DNA of 56,247 nt from Cyanophora paradoxa. Taxonomy: Eukaryota; Glaucocystophyceae; Cyanophorales; Cyanophoraceae. Numbering within the stretch: position 1 is the stretch's first letter; each line of letters starts with the position of its first letter. Below the pieces are notes generated by a model. The model made no database searches and was not told the DNA's origin. It saw nothing but the letters and a program-made list of their open reading frames with translations. Below are positions 55,001 through 56,247 of this stretch, piece by piece. The position numbers were made by a program, and so were the translations under genes. The DNA lies in contig QPMI01000301.1 in assembly GCA_004431415.1 (NCBI GenBank), positions 1 to 56,247 on the forward strand, given 5' to 3'.

Positions 55001-55888
55001 GGGGCGGCCGCCGCCTCGGCGGAGGCCGCGAGAGAAGAGCGCGCAAAGGCACTGCGGCCGCTGAACGCGCTGGCCTTCATCGCCGCGGAGCCGGCGGCGC
55101 CGGGGGCGGGCCGGAGGCGCTGAGGGCGGGGCCGGCGGGGCCGGGCGCGTCGGCGGCGGGGAAAGTGCGGGAGCCAAAGGAGGGCCGCGCGAGGGCGCCG
55201 CGACGGGGGCGGCCGGCAGCGTCCCAAAGGCCGGCGCCGACGCCCCCGCCGCCGCCTGCGGGGAGAGGCCGCCGAAGGTAGCGGGGGCCGTCGGCGAGCC
55301 GCCGGCCGCCCCGAAGGCCGGAGCACCGCGGCTCGCGAGGAAAGCCGGGCCGCCGCCAAAGGCCGACGCCGGGGCCGCCGGGGCAGCCTGCGCGGCACCG
55401 GCGGCGGCCCCGCCGAACGCCGGTTGCCCGAAGGCCGCCTGTCCGAAGGTGGGGGCACCCCGCGCCACGCCTGCACCGCCCGCTCCGCCCGCCTGTCCTG
55501 CTCCTCCGAATGCGCTCCCTCCGCTCGCGCCTCCCGGGAACAAGCGCTTCGCCGCGGGGGCGCCCTGGTTCCACGCGTTCCCGCCCTGGGCGCCGCCGGA
55601 TTGCACCGCTGCTGCACCGAAGGTCGGCTGCATACTCTCGCTCGAGGCTCCGGGATGGAGGCCCGATGGCGGCGGGAGCGACATGCCGCTCGCGCCCACC
55701 GAGCCGAAGGTCATCCGCTGCGATCCGAACGCCGGCTGCCCCGCTGCGCCGAACGCCGATCCTGTGCTCGCCTGTGCAGCGCCTCCGAATGCCGAGCCCG
55801 TGCCCGGCTGTGCCTGCTGACCGAAGGCAGACCCGCGCCCGAAGGCGGAACCGCCCCCGCCAGGGCCGGGCACGCCGAAAGGCTGCAT
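49055..55888 (-). CDS. SAC3/GANP (MCM3AP-like) mRNA-export scaffold of TREX-2 with FG repeats
   Basis: Scaffold that couples transcription to mRNA export at nuclear pores. Start MQPFGVPGPGGGGSAFGRGS at 55888. The order is: about 250 residues of FG nucleoporin-like repeats (many SAFG, PAFG, TFG); poly-Gln; an RRM-like segment (EEALRAHLERFGELADLNYN, ARSALALFVRRIDAERAAKL); then the SAC3 domain: GRCTEMCPEKERYERETTFD, KVDHARAVKKFQRPAA, LQRTMDYLVDEARH, FEEVYKFLRDRTRSIRQDFS, GILERIVRFHVLADHRLREA, QNMEQLVKALVSLNECYDDL, EPEFRALHVLVHLSDEDSFD, RLALAIHSAYRNARHQTFFR, LMNRVVRQVRVGALRHMVRA and LLDLLCFTDEEELADFCTV. Beyond 52.1 kb the frame continues through Pro/Ala-rich sequence and helical segments to EAWERLQAARLGGLSLGALA and TAG 49055-49057. 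The SAC3 identity is firm; the C-terminal 3 kb is provisional and could be a separate gene. Confidence 0.85.
54548..54602 (-). repeat. CAG/CTG repeat encoding poly-Gln in SAC3
   Basis: CTGCTGCGG units followed by seven or so CTG on the plus strand. On the coding strand it reads LQQQQQQQPQQPQQPQQQ between the FG region and the RRM-like segment. Confidence 0.85.
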
Positions 55889-56025
55889 TCGTGGAGTCAG
55901 CGAGCGCGGGAGCACGGTCGCTGGCTCTTTCGCACGTTCATCGCCAGCGCGAATCTCGCGCAGCGAACGAAGCGAGGGGTGTATCAGGGAAGGAACCCGT
56001 CGGGGATACAGGCTCATACACACGG
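55889..56025. promoter_or_regulatory. 137-base divergent promoter between SAC3 and the LisH-like gene
   Basis: Only 137 bases between the two start codons. A repeat of GCGCGAATCTCGCGCAGCG at 55951-55969 is self-complementary (CGCGA/TCGCG). It is the only candidate element. Confidence 0.5.
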
Positions 56026-56247
56026 ATGTCATCACCGCACGCGCGGGCGACGCCACTGGCCGCGACGCCACCTCGAAGCGGCGGGAAAATCAACGAAGAT
56101 GAGGAAGCGCTAGCGCTCGATGCAATCGAAGAATTCATGCGATATATGGGCCTCAGGGGCGCCTTGGCCGCTCTCGACGAGGAGCGGCAGAGGCTCTTCA
56201 AACAGCAGCAACAAACACAACAACCTCAGTCCCCTCGCTACAGCTCA
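56026..56247 (+). CDS. Partial gene, LisH-like N-terminus
   Basis: An open frame from ATG 56026 running off the window, 74 codons without a stop. It reads MSSPHARATPLAATPPRSGG, KINEDEEALALDAIEEFMRY, MGLRGALAALDEERQRLFKQ, then a Gln-rich stretch. The segment LDAIEEFMRYMGLRGALAAL matches the spacing of a LisH motif (short helix pair ending in a Leu/Phe-x-x-Glu), a dimerisation module common in centrosomal, ciliary and ubiquitin-ligase proteins. It is divergent from SAC3 across 137 bases. The rest of the protein is outside the window, so its role cannot be named. Confidence 0.65.
   Translation, partial: MSSPHARATPLAATPPRSGGKINEDEEALALDAIEEFMRYMGLRGALAALDEERQRLFKQQQQTQQPQSPRYSS

Overview
This window is nuclear DNA from a very GC-rich, intron-rich unicellular eukaryote. 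Bacterial origin is excluded: coding frames are interrupted every 100-800 bases by short introns, and the proteins are eukaryote-specific (SUMO, RTF1, SEC12/PREB, WDR4/TRM82, NAA60, SAC3/GANP, CFAP99). CFAP99 indicates a ciliated or flagellated lineage. A plant/cyanobacterial-type FGGY sugar kinase with an N-terminal extension, and an organellar-type IF-3, fit an alga. A haptophyte or another GC-rich microalga is my best guess; the sequence alone does not settle it.

Layout, left to right. IF-3 (-) and SEC12/PREB (+) diverge from about 1-1.6 kb. An RmlB-like nucleotide-sugar dehydratase (-) and RTF1 (+) are divergent at about 5 kb. An ARF-like GTPase with a long tail (-) diverges from a tandem SUMO pair (+) at about 12.1 kb. 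A large coiled-coil/C2-like/membrane protein (-) fills 14.4-19.1 kb. Then come a small membrane protein (+), a C2-domain protein with a Pro/Tyr/Gly-rich tail (-), WDR4 (-), NAA60 (+), a J-domain protein (-), thiamine pyrophosphokinase (-), and two weak ORFs. These are followed by an FGGY kinase (+), CFAP99 (+) and an unknown coiled-coil protein (+, to 40.07 kb). A 4-kb gene desert with palindromic repeats precedes a polytopic membrane protein (+, 44.1-47.2 kb). A second AT-rich island precedes a large GANP-type SAC3 gene (-, 49.1-55.9 kb). The window ends in the start of a LisH-like gene (+).

The most notable property is the introns. Most are 46-85 bases. Many begin with GC rather than GT (donor AG|GCCCGCC); where the encoded family is conserved, only the GC donor restores the protein. 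On the sense strand many are C-rich in the 5' half and G-rich in the 3' half, so they can fold on themselves. They lack a pyrimidine tract and carry CTGAC/CTGAG/CTCAC/CCGAC about 10-35 bases before the AG.

Exon boundaries were deduced by hand from protein continuity, so gene spans are more reliable than individual exon ends in low-complexity genes (ARF-like tail, unknown gene at 36-40 kb, SAC3 C-terminus). Intergenic stretches alternate between GC-rich and sharply AT-rich islands made of short palindromic words.
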